A stretch of 50,253 nucleotides of DNA from Sphaeroforma sirkka (Eukaryota; Opisthokonta; Ichthyosporea; Ichthyophonida). How positions within the stretch are numbered: the first letter of the stretch is position 1; each line of letters begins with the position of its first letter. The stretch covers positions 140,001 through 190,253 of the forward strand of contig LUCW03000103.1 of the NCBI GenBank assembly GCA_001586965.3, given 5' to 3'. Shown here in pieces: positions 33,444 to 44,549 of the stretch. Below the pieces are notes generated by a model. The model saw only the letters and a list, made by a program, of their open reading frames with translations. It was not told the origin of the DNA and searched no databases. Made by a program: the position numbers and the translations under genes.

Positions 33444-35720
33444 GTGTCGGATGTAGATGCAACTTTAGTTTTTCCGTCTAGCACATCTGTGATACTATCG
33501 ATTAAAGATCCATTACTTTCAATGGACAATCGAGTATTCATATCCATCCTGATTAACGGTAAGACATGCAGGGCGTTAGTGGATTCTGGGGCAAACAGAG
33601 GTTGCATTGATTCGACATCCGCACACGATTGGGGATTGCAAATTAAGTCGGCTCCGGAGGGATCCTATATATACCTAGCTGATCGTAGTCTTCGTACACG
33701 GTGAATAGGCTCAACCGTGCAGACTCCAGTACGATATGGTCTAGAGCTCACAGAACAGTCTTTCGAGCTAATGAATCTACCACCGGCTATCCATACGATC
33801 GTAGGCCAGGATCTTATGCCTGGCTTAGGGCTATACGTGGGAGGCCTTCAATTGCCATTTTCACCCATAGATCCAACGGAGCTAGACAAACTATTGGAAC
33901 CAATACCGTTGAGACGACCACTAGATTTGACCGAGGAAACCGGTGTTCGCCTGGAACTAGACAAGGAACTGAGGGACAATGACGGTATTCGAGAAAAGGA
34001 CAGGTGCAGACTGGAAGGAGGCGAAGTTAGATTGCCAGTGACACCAGATCAAGCTGCAAGGATGCGGAAGGCAGTAAGGAACTTTGTAGCAGACAAATGG
34101 ATACCATGGGTAGATAGACAGGTGCAGAAGTGGATTCAAGATTTGGTCATAGTTCAAAGGGATACAGCCACTTTCGTCAACTTACCCTTGTTTGCAGTGC
34201 CAGAGTATACTCAATCTGGAGAACTAAAGAAAGTGCGAGTGTGTGTGGACCTCAGAGCGGTGAATGCATTAATACCGGCGGATCAGTTCATTATTCCCCG
34301 TATCAACGACATCATTGGCAACATCAAAGGGAAGACATATTACACGACATTGGATCTAACCGCAGCGTACCATCGACTCCCAATTCACCCTGATTCTCAG
34401 TATCTATTCAGTTTCACACATGGCAAAAGCCAGTATTCATTTTTACATCAGCGCCATTTGGACTACACACACTGACGCAGCAGTTTCAGCGTACACTGAG
34501 TGTGATATTGCAAGGACTTCCGGCACACCACTACCTGGACGACATCGTAATAGCAACAGATAACTACGAGGAACACATACGAGTAGTGAAAGAGATCATT
34601 CGGCGGCTGACGCACCACAGTTTCAAGCTAAACCCTTCAAAATGTCATTTTGCAGTCAAAGAAGTCATGATCCTAGGGAAGCGAGTATCGAAGGCCGGAA
34701 TTGATATTTGCCATGAAAAGCAGGCCAAGCTCGTTGACTGGCCAACCCCGAAGAAGTACAAAGACATTGCATCGGCCTTGGGATTAGCCAACTTTCTTCA
34801 CGAGCACCTACCAAACTTTGCAGAGGTAGTTGCCCCACTCTGGGAATTTGTAAGACTGAGGCCTAAGGAAATCATTGGAGACAGGTGGGAACAGAGACAC
34901 CAGCAAGCTTGGGATGCCATGAAGCAAGTCATAGTTGAGGCAGTAGTGTTGAAATTTCCCGTCGACGAAGTACCTTTACAACTCGAAACGGATGCAAGCG
35001 ACTACGGTATTGAAGGTGCATTGTTCCAGACCATAGAAGGGAAGAAGCAATACCTAATGTTCTTCAGCAAGACCCTCAACGCAGCACAGCGCAATTACGC
35101 AACACCCATGAAGGAAATATTGGCCTTGGTATATGGTCTCTCACACTTCCGGGATCATCTCGAAGGTCAACGCTTTTCAGTGTTGACTGATCACAAGGCT
35201 TTGGTGTATATGAACACACAGCTAAAGCTGAATCCGATGCTACAACGATGGCATCACATCATAGCGCCTTTCAATTTCACTATTTCGCACATTGCGGGCA
35301 TAAAGAACGTGTTACCAGACGCGTGGTCTAGGCTTCATGAGGGAACTGTTGAGACTGAGGACCCGGAGGTACTATATGCAGAATGTTGGCACCTTTTTCC
35401 AGATTACTTTGAGCAAGCGCAACGGATTATGGGTGAGAATAATGTCGATGTCTTTGCTTCGCAACAGGATCACCATTTGCTCGCTACTACACCGACGATG
35501 ACAGGGGTGGAGCGTTTGCACATTGTTGGAAAGATATAGACGGATGGATGAACCCACCATGGAGATTAATCCATAGAATGTTGCGCAAGATACGCTCAGA
35601 GAGGGCCACAGCTACGGTGTGTCTACCGTGGGCGCCCCACGAGCCTTGGTTCCAGTTATTCAAGTCGCTTCTACAAAGAGACCCAGTATTAGTTCCAAGG
35701 ACAGCCCACTCCTTCCTCAA
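33444..35720 (+). pseudogene. Protease, reverse transcriptase, RNase H and methyltransferase-like region of element D (fossil)
   Basis: Retropepsin (ALVDSGANRGCID), reverse transcriptase (VCVDLRAVNALIP, then YLDDIVIATD), RNase H (LETDASDYGIEGALFQ, LTDHKALVYMNT, HIAGIKNVLPDAWSR), then VDVFASQQDHH and, downstream, GWMNPPWRLIHRMLRKI and TVCLPWAPHEPWF. The N-P-P-W and the downstream P-W-F match the catalytic-loop region of Dam-like methyltransferase domains of DIRS elements. Fossil. Confidence 0.85.
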
Positions 35721-35823
35721 ATAGGGAAAGTATGCGAGTGGCAAGACACCATGGGATCACTCAGCCATTGCCAGAGTAGACCCACGCAATGGTTACAGCC
35801 TTCCAGAGACGTTTTCAGCACGA

Positions 35824-37177
35824 TTGGGATATGCCGAACCGTCCTCGGTATCGAAAGTCACCCCATTAGATACGTCTCGGCTAGTATCGATCGCTACCTC
35901 GGAAGTAGCCATGACGGATTCTCCAGATGAGGAAGAGATAAGCCGTCGCACACAGCTCACCTTGTGTCAGCATGAGATTGGGCATCATAGAGCAGAAGAT
36001 ACAGTTGCTCAACTACAGCAGAACGGACGTTTGTGGCCTAACGCTCTGGAACTTGCACAAACAGTTAGGAGAAACTGTCGCACATGTCTAGGACAGAGGG
36101 TGTTACGAAAGGGATTTCACCCGATGATTAATATAACGGCAAAGTATCCGTGGGATCATATTCAAGTCGACATAATTCCAATGCCACTAGTTTCAGCAGC
36201 AGGAAATCGATATATATTGCACGTCTTGGATATAGCAACAGGGTACTGGATATTGAGAGCAACGGCCACAAAGTCAGCAGAAGTGGTGACATTGAAACTT
36301 ATGGAGGTGTTTGGGGAACATGGTTTTCCCAGGAAAATTCAATCAGACGAGGGAGGCGAGTTTTCGAACAAGATTGTTAAATTAATAACTCAAGAAGTTG
36401 GAGTGATGCATGCGAAGTCGCCACCATATCGTAGAAGACACAGAGACATACACGAAGGAGTTCGCAAGCTATGTGAATCTTTACCTACGGCATGGGATGT
36501 CCGACTACCACTTATTATGCTGTGCCAGAACCTCCGAATATCTCGGTGACACAAGACAGCACCATTCAGTGCTTACTGCGGTCGCCGTCATGTTCCGTTT
36601 GCTGACTTCATGGATGACCTTCCGGGGAATCAGCCGGTCACCAATGAGGCTTGGGCACAACGGCTGAATCGTTTGCACGACACTCTTGCCGACGCTTTAC
36701 AAGGTCACGCAGAAATACGCAGACACACTATCCAGGCAGTTTGACCGCCTCCATTCTTACGATTTTATCGCCTTTCAACCAGGGGATGTGGTAATGGTAA
36801 GGTCCGAAGGTCGCACAACCAAATCAATGCGACCAATGTTTGGACCATACGTTCAAGGATATGAACTGACACACAAGGATGGTTCACTTCCAGATACTTT
36901 CAAAGGTAAACCAGATAGAGTGGAACTTTTGCGACTAGTCCATAGAGCCACCGAAAAGCCTTTAGAAGATCATATGTGGCAGGATAGTTCCTCGTTCCGT
37001 TACATCATTCGACATAGACAGAATGATTTCACAGGGAATACGGAATACTTGGTTTGCTGGCGGGATGGTGATCCGACTTGGGAGTCAGTCGAAATTTTTG
37101 ACGATCCGAATGACATCGCGGCATACCACAAAGCCGAGCAAACTCGGCAGAAGAAGAAAGCGGCACAACAACAATAA
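35824..37177 (+). pseudogene. Integrase and chromodomain of element D (fossil)
   Basis: The HHCC finger is recognisable (HEIGHHRAEDT, RNCRTCLGQR), followed by the core start (YPWDHIQVDIIPMP, DEGGEFSNKIV). Near the end are the MFGPYVQGYEL (GPY/F) module and a clear chromodomain: YIIRHRQN, EYLVCWRDGDPTWES, IAAYHKAEQ, then a basic tail of KKK and Gln. The chromodomain in active relatives guides integration to marked chromatin. Fossil. Confidence 0.88.
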
Positions 37178-37312
37178 TTCCAACGTTACGTTGATGAATA
37201 CTAGATGTCTATCATCTACTTCCGGATCGGAATTTGTCTCTCCTCGGGAGATTTCACCACGGTGTAGAGGCGAACGACTATTCCACAACTCGAGCTTATA
37301 GGCGAGTATAAC

Positions 37313-37389
37313 TCCAGCGGATACCCTAGCTTATGGGGGGGTTAAAACATACCAGCGGATATCCTAGCTTTTTGGGGGGTGAAAATATA
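37313..37389. repeat. Two-copy 39-bp G-run repeat before the 3' LTR of D
   Basis: Units at 37313 and 37352 share CCAGCGGATAYCCTAGCTT followed by TGGGGGG and GTTAAAACATA or GTGAAAATATA. A third CCAGC start follows at 37390. The G-runs resemble extra polypurine tracts. Confidence 0.8.
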
Positions 37390-37579
37390 CCAGCACAGCC
37401 GGGATGGTTCAAATGACCAGTTTCCAAGACACGAACTTACTCAGCAGAAGGATTTCACTAGTTTATATATATATATATATTGTTTAATTTACACTACTAG
37501 TTTTATATGTTTAATTTTCAATAGTTTAAGAGGTCATTTATTTTTGAAGCTCTTCAATCACTGGTGAGCTTGAGGGGAT

Positions 37580-37759
37580 TGTGGTAAAAGTCCCCTTAAA
37601 CCACTATCAGTGTGGAGTTAGAATTAGTTTACAATTAATTCACACGAGGTGAATTATTTGTAGACCACGTAGACAATCAAATATAAGAATAAATACACCG
37701 CACTGAGCCTCAGGGAGACTCAGTAGGTTTTAGTATCGTACTTTGATGTGTTTACTACA
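37580..37759 (+). repeat. 3' LTR of element D
   Basis: 180 bp, TGTGGTAAAAG to TTTACTACA, preceded by GAGCTTGAGGGGAT as polypurine tract. About 97% like the 5' copy. Confidence 0.92.
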
Positions 37760-37982
37760 CTACAATTCGTACCACTGATTCCTTGGTCTCTACAATATTG
37801 CCTCCTTCGAGAGCCCACACCGCTCTTCGAATGGCAGAAAATCACTGGTCACACACATCCACGCCTACTACGCAAAACCCTAACATGCAATAATATTACA
37901 GAGGTCCGCACTAAACGTAATAAAACAACTGACAACTGGAAATTACACTTTAGTGAAACCTCTGATAACCGGAAATTACACT

Positions 37983-38583
37983 ACTTCAAAAACATGTTGT
38001 CCCCCCGTTTGGCCTCGTTGACATTGATATCTACTCTTCTGCCAACAATGCGCAGGTCACTTATTACGGTAGTCTCGAACCCGACGTATCCCTTCATGAT
38101 GCCTACGTCCAAAACTGGAAACAGCCTCACGTTCACCTTTACGGTAATATACGTTTCACTAAAAAGGACTGGACTGCTACCCTTACTAAACTCGATCGCG
38201 AAGATGGCTGCGTCACCATTGTCTTTCCACCATCCCCCAACAGCCAGTGTTACCATTAAACCATACGCTAACTCCATTCCCACGTTGAAGTCATTTGCAC
38301 CACGGCTGAGACATTTCTCCGTAACGGCACTGAGATCGTCAAAGAACCGCGCTGGCGCTGTATCTGTGTCGCCTGCCTTGGTTATGTCAAACACGCTGTT
38401 CCTCCTACTGAGGTCCAACGTAGAAATCGATTGTTGAGTCTCAGATATTTACCAAAATGGTATAACAAACGTATCATGGACCTCTGCCTTGTTTCTTCAT
38501 CCGGTATCGAATCAGAGGAAAATTATGTCGCTACCCCATCAGTACGCAATGGCGATTCCAATGAATTCCAAGCAGTTGTTTAA
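37983..38583 (+). pseudogene. Relic E: retroelement methyltransferase-like fragment
   Basis: Protein-like + strand segments: GLVDIDIYSSANNAQVTYYG, DAYVQNWKQPHVHLYGN, TATLTKLDREDG and TIVFPPSPNSQCY. The order VD-Y-S, N-Q, Y-G-S, DA, W, T-L-KL, V-P matches the Dam-like domain of DIRS-type and chromoviral pol. A second stretch (FLRNGTEIVKEPRWRC, RYLPKWYNKRIMDL) follows. It starts shortly after D's 3' LTR and is unlike D's own domain, so it is a separate, broken fossil. Confidence 0.4.
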
Positions 38584-41024
38584 TAATCAAACAAAGGTTT
38601 TCTTGCTCACGAAGTAAATTCATGCATAACTAATTAAATTTAGTTAGCTTGACCTGTAAAGAGCGTAATGTAATAAATACGGTAGTTCGGTTACTTAAAA
38701 ATCTTGTCAAAACTGAGTATCGCTTAGTGACGAGTGTTGTCTGAAATGAGTAAACTCAGTCAGAAGTGTCATTGGGGATGGCGCGACTGCTATATTTATT
38801 AATCACGATCCTATTCGAAGCAGGACTTTCTCTACCATCGGTTAATGTGGAAATACCCATCTCTATGATTTCACACGGATCAGTCATCACTTCTATTCTC
38901 ATTAAAAAAATTCTATCTCACTAACTGATCCGATCATTTGGTCCGGTCCTAAATATCCGCCTAGGGTACTTTGTCCGCTCAAGTTCATCGCTCGCTGTAA
39001 TATACTTAATCCGACTTAATCAGCTATAAGAGGCGGGAAAGAAGCCGCCGCCCATCTCTGATATATAAATGCTTGAGTTCACCGACTGCTGTAATATACC
39101 TAAACCGACACAATCTGTTAGAAATGGTGAACAAATAGTAGGCAAAAAAATAAAACAATATAAATCACGTGTCCTTACAACAGACGTATGCTTTTAAATA
39201 GAATTAACATGACGGGCACAAGCGACATACTTTTGACTTTTGCGCATCGTTTGTTTAAGGAATGTTGGTGAGTTTTATCAATGATTATACTCTTAATATT
39301 TGAGATCACGCTATCGGTTTTATTTAAAACTTCATAATGATACATTTAATAAATGTATGTATTATTGTCTTTTGTCACAGCTTTCGCAACATGTGCAGTT
39401 TTCCCACTTCGTGTCGGATGGAGTTCACATCCCGCTTAGCATATAGAACACCTTAAGCCTTTTGGACATTAATGACGTCACAAAGACAAACTAGGTTATA
39501 GACCAACCCATGTAATGATTCATACCTTTACGCAGCTCAAAACAGTGGTTCCACAAGTACTGGTAGTTTTTCAGACACCAGGAAACAGCATACCGTTCAT
39601 GATAGTCACAGACTCACCCGACATGGCACTTGGAGTGTAGGTGTGGTGTACTGTAACAAATGACTGATAGGAAAACAATAGATACGTGTGTGCAGTACTT
39701 TAGAAGAGATATGAACTCATGACAAATTAAATACCCAACTGTTCAACGAGAGCTTGTTTTTAGCGCTAATGTTTACATGGTCCACATTTTAATGTCCTAC
39801 ATATTCAAAATATATTGTAGCACTTAACATGAACCCCAACTCATATCTGCTTAGTCGGTGTGGTGACATAACCACGAAATTCTGTCTCTTTTAGCAAGCA
39901 TAACACATATTCTCACTTATCTGATATGTTGTCACAACGCTTTGTACCAGATTTTAATAAGATAGTGCGGAAGCAATTAAACACGGATAGGAAAGCCTAT
40001 CCTAGATGATTTGAGACCCTAGAAAAAATATTTGGCCCTTATATGGACAATGGATATGCTTGCAGCTCATAGTAAACAATGCACAACTGCCGCGTGAACT
40101 CCGAAACATCCAGGCGATAGTTTTTAACAAAAATGCATGGACAAGTCTATTGTGGTTATTGATACCGCAGATGCTAAGTATGTTCATGTACACGGTTATG
40201 TAGTCAATACTGTTCGGAAAGGGCTCATTTAGGTTGTTGAAGTTTATTGGATGATAACGGTTTTAACTAAGTTATTTTGTGTGAATCCCTGTAATTTGAT
40301 TGTACATGCACATGATTTGAAATCATAAGGTGAAGATTGCATTCAAATACTAGCGTGATGTTTAGAATGCCTATATGTTTCTTTGTATGGATTCGACATG
40401 AGATAACATGATATTCAGATGGTTACGTTAACAGAAATCACATCTCACATATACACTCAGTAATATAAATATCTATAGTATACATGTTCTGCAAATTTTA
40501 ATCAAAGCAGAGAGCTAGTGTGATATCTGGGTAACACATTGTACTATAATATTTTGTATATAAACAGTGATGCTATTGACGATACGGTTAGTGTGTGATT
40601 ACGTGTTTGTACTGTGTGACTACGTGTTTGTTCGATACTGTGTCGGTGCTGTATGCTACTTTTTAGAAACAATACGTACTGGAGAGTACAGTACATAGTA
40701 GACAAGGCGACTTGTGATATGGTGGCTACAACATTACTATAACAGCGATAAACATGACAAGGGTGCGAGCAAATTGTTGCAGACGTGATACGACATACAG
40801 CAGGCCCGAAGGTGAAGTTACAAACGGTATAGAGTGAGCATGATTACGCGGGACGATTCGCGGAGCAAGGAATTTGAGTAATTTTGCATGGAGCATGGAG
40901 TGTTGTTGGTACTAATTTAAGGTTTAACTCACTTTTGAGACTACTTGGACCGGCAGCAATTCTCGATACCTTCTGATCATAAGGCAGTAATCTATATATA
41001 TATATATATATACGCATGTAGCTT
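38584..41024. other. AT-rich stretch without recognisable genes
   Basis: No open frame with a motif on either strand. It holds a 94-bp offset imperfect tandem pair (38978 and 39072: AAGTTCA, GCTGTAATATACYTAA, CCGAC) and a 21-bp tandem pair (40593 and 40614: GTGTGA.TACGTGTTTGT), plus a short (TA)n near 40992-41012. Confidence 0.5.
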
Positions 41025-41490
41025 AAGGTTGACCCAGAAATTATGCTACAGCGTTAGCATCATCTGATCGCGCCTTTGAACTTCAACATATCATCCTTCA
41101 ACTTTACCATATCACCTCGGAAAAGAAATATTCTATCGCATTTGCTGAGTAGGGTACATGAAGGAACAGTCAAGTATGACGTACCGGCATTTTTCTACGT
41201 CGATTGTTGATAGCTGTTTCCAAGCTGTTTTGAGTAGGCTCGACGTATTTTTGGTACAAAGTCGTGGATGAGTTTGCTTCCACATGTAATACATACTTAC
41301 CACGATTCTGGACAGGCGACATGCAAGGGGGAGCTTTTGAGCACAACTGGACACAGATCGACGGCTGGACAGACCCGCAGTAGCGCTTGATTTACCAAAT
41401 GCTACGCAAAATCAGAAATGAGGGCACATCTGCCATAGTATGTCTACCTTGAGTGCCAAGAGCCCCTTGGTTTGATTTGTCTAGCTTCTG
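41025..41490 (+). pseudogene. Relic F: end of RNase H and methyltransferase-like domain of a D-type chromovirus
   Basis: Segments line up in order with D: VDPEIMLQR, LIAPLNFNIS, LLSRVHEGTVKYD, QLFPSCFE, then IDGWTDP, RLIYQMLRKIRNEG and APWFDL. D has LNPMLQRWHHIIAPFNFTIS, SRLHEGTVETED, HLFPDYFEQA and RLIHRMLRKIRSER. A heavily broken, old fossil fragment. Confidence 0.65.
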
Positions 41491-42037
41491 GGAATAATGG
41501 TAAAGAAAACCGAATAAACCCATAACCACCCAATTTCAATAAAATTCCAGCTGATATTACTGAGCCGGCCACGGGTGCTTCAGTATGAGCTTGGGGCAAT
41601 CATAAATGGAAACGTATCATTGGTATTTTTACTGCAAATGAGGCACACACAAAAAAGCTCCCTTCAAAATCCCCGATATAGATAAACTAAAGAAGCCGTT
41701 GCCCCTTTTGTCTGCTTTTAAAGAATATATTTTTATTTACAAGACTCGAATGAATACACAAAGATAGAGAATGAAAAACATAATTTCGAGATGAATATCA
41801 ACAGGGATCCGAGAGCATCCTTTTATTTGTTACTGCATGCCAAACCCGTGGTGGTACACCTGTAGTAAACTAGATGAATCACTTTCACATCACTAGGTCA
41901 GCACCATTGCCCAGCGCGGAAGGTTGAGAGAAATCTGCCCAGGTGTGATGATCGCAGCGTGAAAGGATCTAAGAAATTCACCCAGGAGCGGATAGTGTGG
42001 ACTGAGATCGAAGTACTTGCGACGCCTTCAAGTTTTG
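41491..42037. other. Gap between relic F and the palindrome
   Basis: May hold the worn continuation of relic F, but no segment is certain. No other gene or repeat recognised. Confidence 0.35.
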
Positions 42038-42720
42038 TAGTAAATTAAGTGGATGACTGAAACAACCAACCTAGTACAAGGTTGGTTGGTTCTGTAAACT
42101 TCGATGGACATCAATACTCAGTTTCAATTTATGTCAAATAACCTGAGATACAATATAAGTCAGTTAGGATTTAGCAGTGGTAACTTGTGCAAGAATGGTC
42201 GGGAATGTCTGTTGGTAAGAGCCTTAGTATGCTCGATCACACAGGACGTATCTCTAGCTGTTTTTTATTGAATAACTTCACTAGAAGTACTAAGTGTTCA
42301 TGACCACATGCCTAAGTTGTAGATAGACATAAGAACGTAAGTCACGTTAATGTATTAGTTATTATAAATGAAGTTCCATCCAAAGAAAATTTAGGAAAAG
42401 AAAAGACTTATTCGATTTCGGAAATTGGCGGGAGGACCAAAACCTGTCAGTAGTAGTTCAGAGATTATAAAATTTAGTTTATAATATCCTATATCTACTA
42501 GTGCCTCAAATAGGTACAAGTAAAAGAGACATACCATATACTCAGGCTATTGAAGCCATAAAGGTGAATCCAAAACACTTTGGAAATATTGGAGAAAAGG
42601 AATTTGTATTGATTGTTTTTGAATATAAATAAAAACCAATGTGTAATCTGATTTGATCTTGATATTTTAGACTGACCGGAGGTCATATTTCTACAGTTCA
42701 GTCATTCACCTAATCTACTA
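42038..42720. repeat. Imperfect palindrome split by a solo LTR
   Basis: Left arm 42038-42071 (TAGTAAATTAAGTGGATGAC..., ending AACCAACC), an 8-base centre, then GGTTGGTTGGTTC up to 42092; the palindrome resumes at 42696-42720 (GTTCAGTCATTCACCTAATC...). Without the LTR it would be a ~79-bp hairpin, possibly a tiny inverted-repeat element. Confidence 0.8.
42093..42695 (-). repeat. Solo LTR of the A/B/C family
   Basis: 603 bp, TGTAAACTTCG to TTTCTACA, with GTTC on both sides (42089-42092 and 42696-42699), a 4-bp target duplication. No internal sequence, so it is the product of LTR-LTR recombination. More diverged from A's LTRs than A's are from each other, so an older insertion. Confidence 0.9.
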
Positions 42721-42757
42721 CACACTGTATCCCGTATACGTAAGTATACAAAGTGTG
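42721..42757. repeat. Nested hairpin
   Basis: CACACT...AGTGTG enclosing GTATACGTAAGTATAC. It lies immediately beside the right arm of the palindrome. Confidence 0.6.
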
Positions 42758-43024
42758 CTTGTGACAAGATACCACGGGGGTATACTGTAGGTGCACGAGT
42801 TGGTCCACGTTCAGGGTTTATGCTGCACTATGTATTTATCTACAGTCTCGGTTATACCTGGACACCTACCACACCACCAATGCTTAGATATGGCTAAGCT
42901 GATTTATATTGCTATCACGAGTAACGAGTACAACCAGCGGTTGCTCAGACATTACCAAAGTCGCGCCCACATGCACATCATACACAGAGTCATCGGTCTG
43001 GGGTGCTGAAGTTAGCTATAAAAG

Positions 43025-43115
43025 TGAAACACCAGCGTGCTGAATATCGATACCCAATACCCATGGGATCAAATTCAGATAGAGCCAACTATTTCCCGTA
43101 GCGAGAATGTAAATA
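43025..43115 (+). pseudogene. Relic H: short integrase fragment of a D-type chromovirus
   Basis: VLNIDTQYPWDQIQIEP resembles D's MINITAKYPWDHIQVDI at the start of the integrase core. Only about 17 residues can be aligned. Fossil. Confidence 0.4.
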
Positions 43116-43289
43116 TCTGTCTCCTAAGGTGGTGTTACCGGCTTATAGTATATTAACGCTTAAAATAGTAAAGTTCAATGAAATAAAAATAAAGAATTAG
43201 TCTTGTAGTAAAGTTAGGTATGCCTCGTAAAAACAGCAACACCTCGAGGAATAAGATCTTCAATGAATAGCCTACGATCACCTATCCAA

Positions 43290-43940
43290 CGGAAGTACGG
43301 TAGCGTATAGCTATCTGAAGCGTAGATACCACAGCTACCATCACTTTCTGTTGTTTTATAAGACATCGAGATAAGTGGCTCAACAAGTTTATTGGTGATT
43401 CAATCTGAGGCAATCCATGTTGATAGAAAGGTAGATACTTCCTTCTACCAGGGTACCCCTACAGCCTAGAAGACGCCTTAGCGGCATACTATAATATGTC
43501 GAATAGGTCCAATTGGAACAACCAAATGGGCCTTATCTGAAACTTTTGAAAGAAAGGTAAAGGAATCCAAGGTTCCACTCTTGACATCTGGGCTTCACGA
43601 TGAGACCAAGACAACACAAGCACCTGTAGTATGTGCTACTGAAGTACGAGCTGGCACCGCAGAATCAAAGAGGAGCGCACCACTCACAAGAGTATTCTAT
43701 GAGAAGATGCGTTCAGACATATTTACTGCTGACGAAGCTGAGACCAGGTTACTTAAGCAAATGATGAATGACATCCCAGATGTATACTATAATATTTTCT
43801 AGCTAATGAACAAACTGAATATGCCTTCACGTAAAGACTGCTTACTTGAATCTTCGAGTCCAGGCGATATTGCAGTGGGACCCTCGCTTCCAGATTTCGA
43901 TGTTACAGAACCATCCTACGAGACTTTTCTGGAATGACTA
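43290..43940 (+). pseudogene. Relic G: methyltransferase end and integrase start of an A-type chromovirus
   Basis: Matches A and C in order but is strongly diverged: TATITFCCFIRH, AIHVDRKVDTSFYQG, IGPIGTTKWALSETFERKV, EAETRLLKQMMNDIPDVY and a following SSPGDIAVGPSLPDFDV. A has TITLCCPLRN, YVDRKTDTFLYQG, IGPVGTTKWKPSTEF and EARTQLLKALLKEQPGV. On the opposite strand to A and C. Broken and clearly older than A, B or C. Confidence 0.7.
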
Positions 43941-44549
43941 CTCTAAAATGGGTAAGGCAAAATCCTGCTCTCAAACCTATGGACAAGGCGAGAACAGAGA
44001 ACACTTGAATCGTAAGCATTTTATACCTCAAAAGTATCTCGAATGCAATAACTACAATACAACGTTAACTAGGTCAAGCGCTAAGGATATGCACATATGC
44101 GAAGCGTATCTATAGACGAGTCGTGGCACCGACCGGAATAAGAAAGTCCGGTACGTGTTTGATGCTGCTTTTTACGATAAACCAAATTGTATCTTTTGAA
44201 ACAGAGCATCTATAAGTAATTCACAGATTCTAGCCGGTCAGTTGCAGTATGCACTGACAACGCATGTTGCATCTAGGAACCAGACTATAAAAAGCACATA
44301 CAAATCCCAAAACCACAGAATCATCAAATACTGAGTTTTGGGTCCAGATCCAAATATATCTGATATTAGAGCCATCTCGAATATCAGGGTAGAACCGGTA
44401 AGTTAAACCGGAACATCACGTATGAGATAAACAATTCAGTAGAAACCTGAATTTAGTGGATTAGAAAACAAGAACAAAGTCGCTAAATGTACATTGAAAA
44501 TGTGGAAAAGTCGCTATATATACATTCACCCTTTTTCTCGATGAAAACG
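43941..44549. other. Gap before element C, mostly featureless
   Basis: A piece at about 44140-44200 reads KKVRYVFDAAFYDKPN on +, faintly like the BEL/Pao reverse-transcriptase start, but it is too short to call. Nothing else recognised. Confidence 0.3.

Larger units (their letters stand above)
31195..37759 (+). mobile_element. Chromovirus D (Ty3/gypsy with chromodomain), near-complete but broken
   Basis: Bounded by 180-bp LTRs (31195-31374, 37580-37759) that differ at about 5 positions, so moderately old. Order: LTR, ~1-kb leader, gag, protease, reverse transcriptase, RNase H, Dam-methyltransferase-like domain, integrase, chromodomain, LTR. It is a different family from A/B/C: the LTRs are much shorter, the proteins only distantly alike, and the chromodomain classic. 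Broken, about half a dozen breaks. No clear target duplication (ATCCC against CTACA) and no tRNA 3'-end complement after the 5' LTR. Confidence 0.92.

Noticed and set aside
37981-38418. 145-codon open frame on the - strand
   Set aside because: The + strand reading has the methyltransferase-like motif order and explains the open frame as a shadow; not fully excluded.
44140-44290. BEL/Pao-type reverse-transcriptase fragment
   Set aside because: KKVRYVFDAAFYDKPN is suggestive, but the continuation is interrupted and too short to separate from chance.
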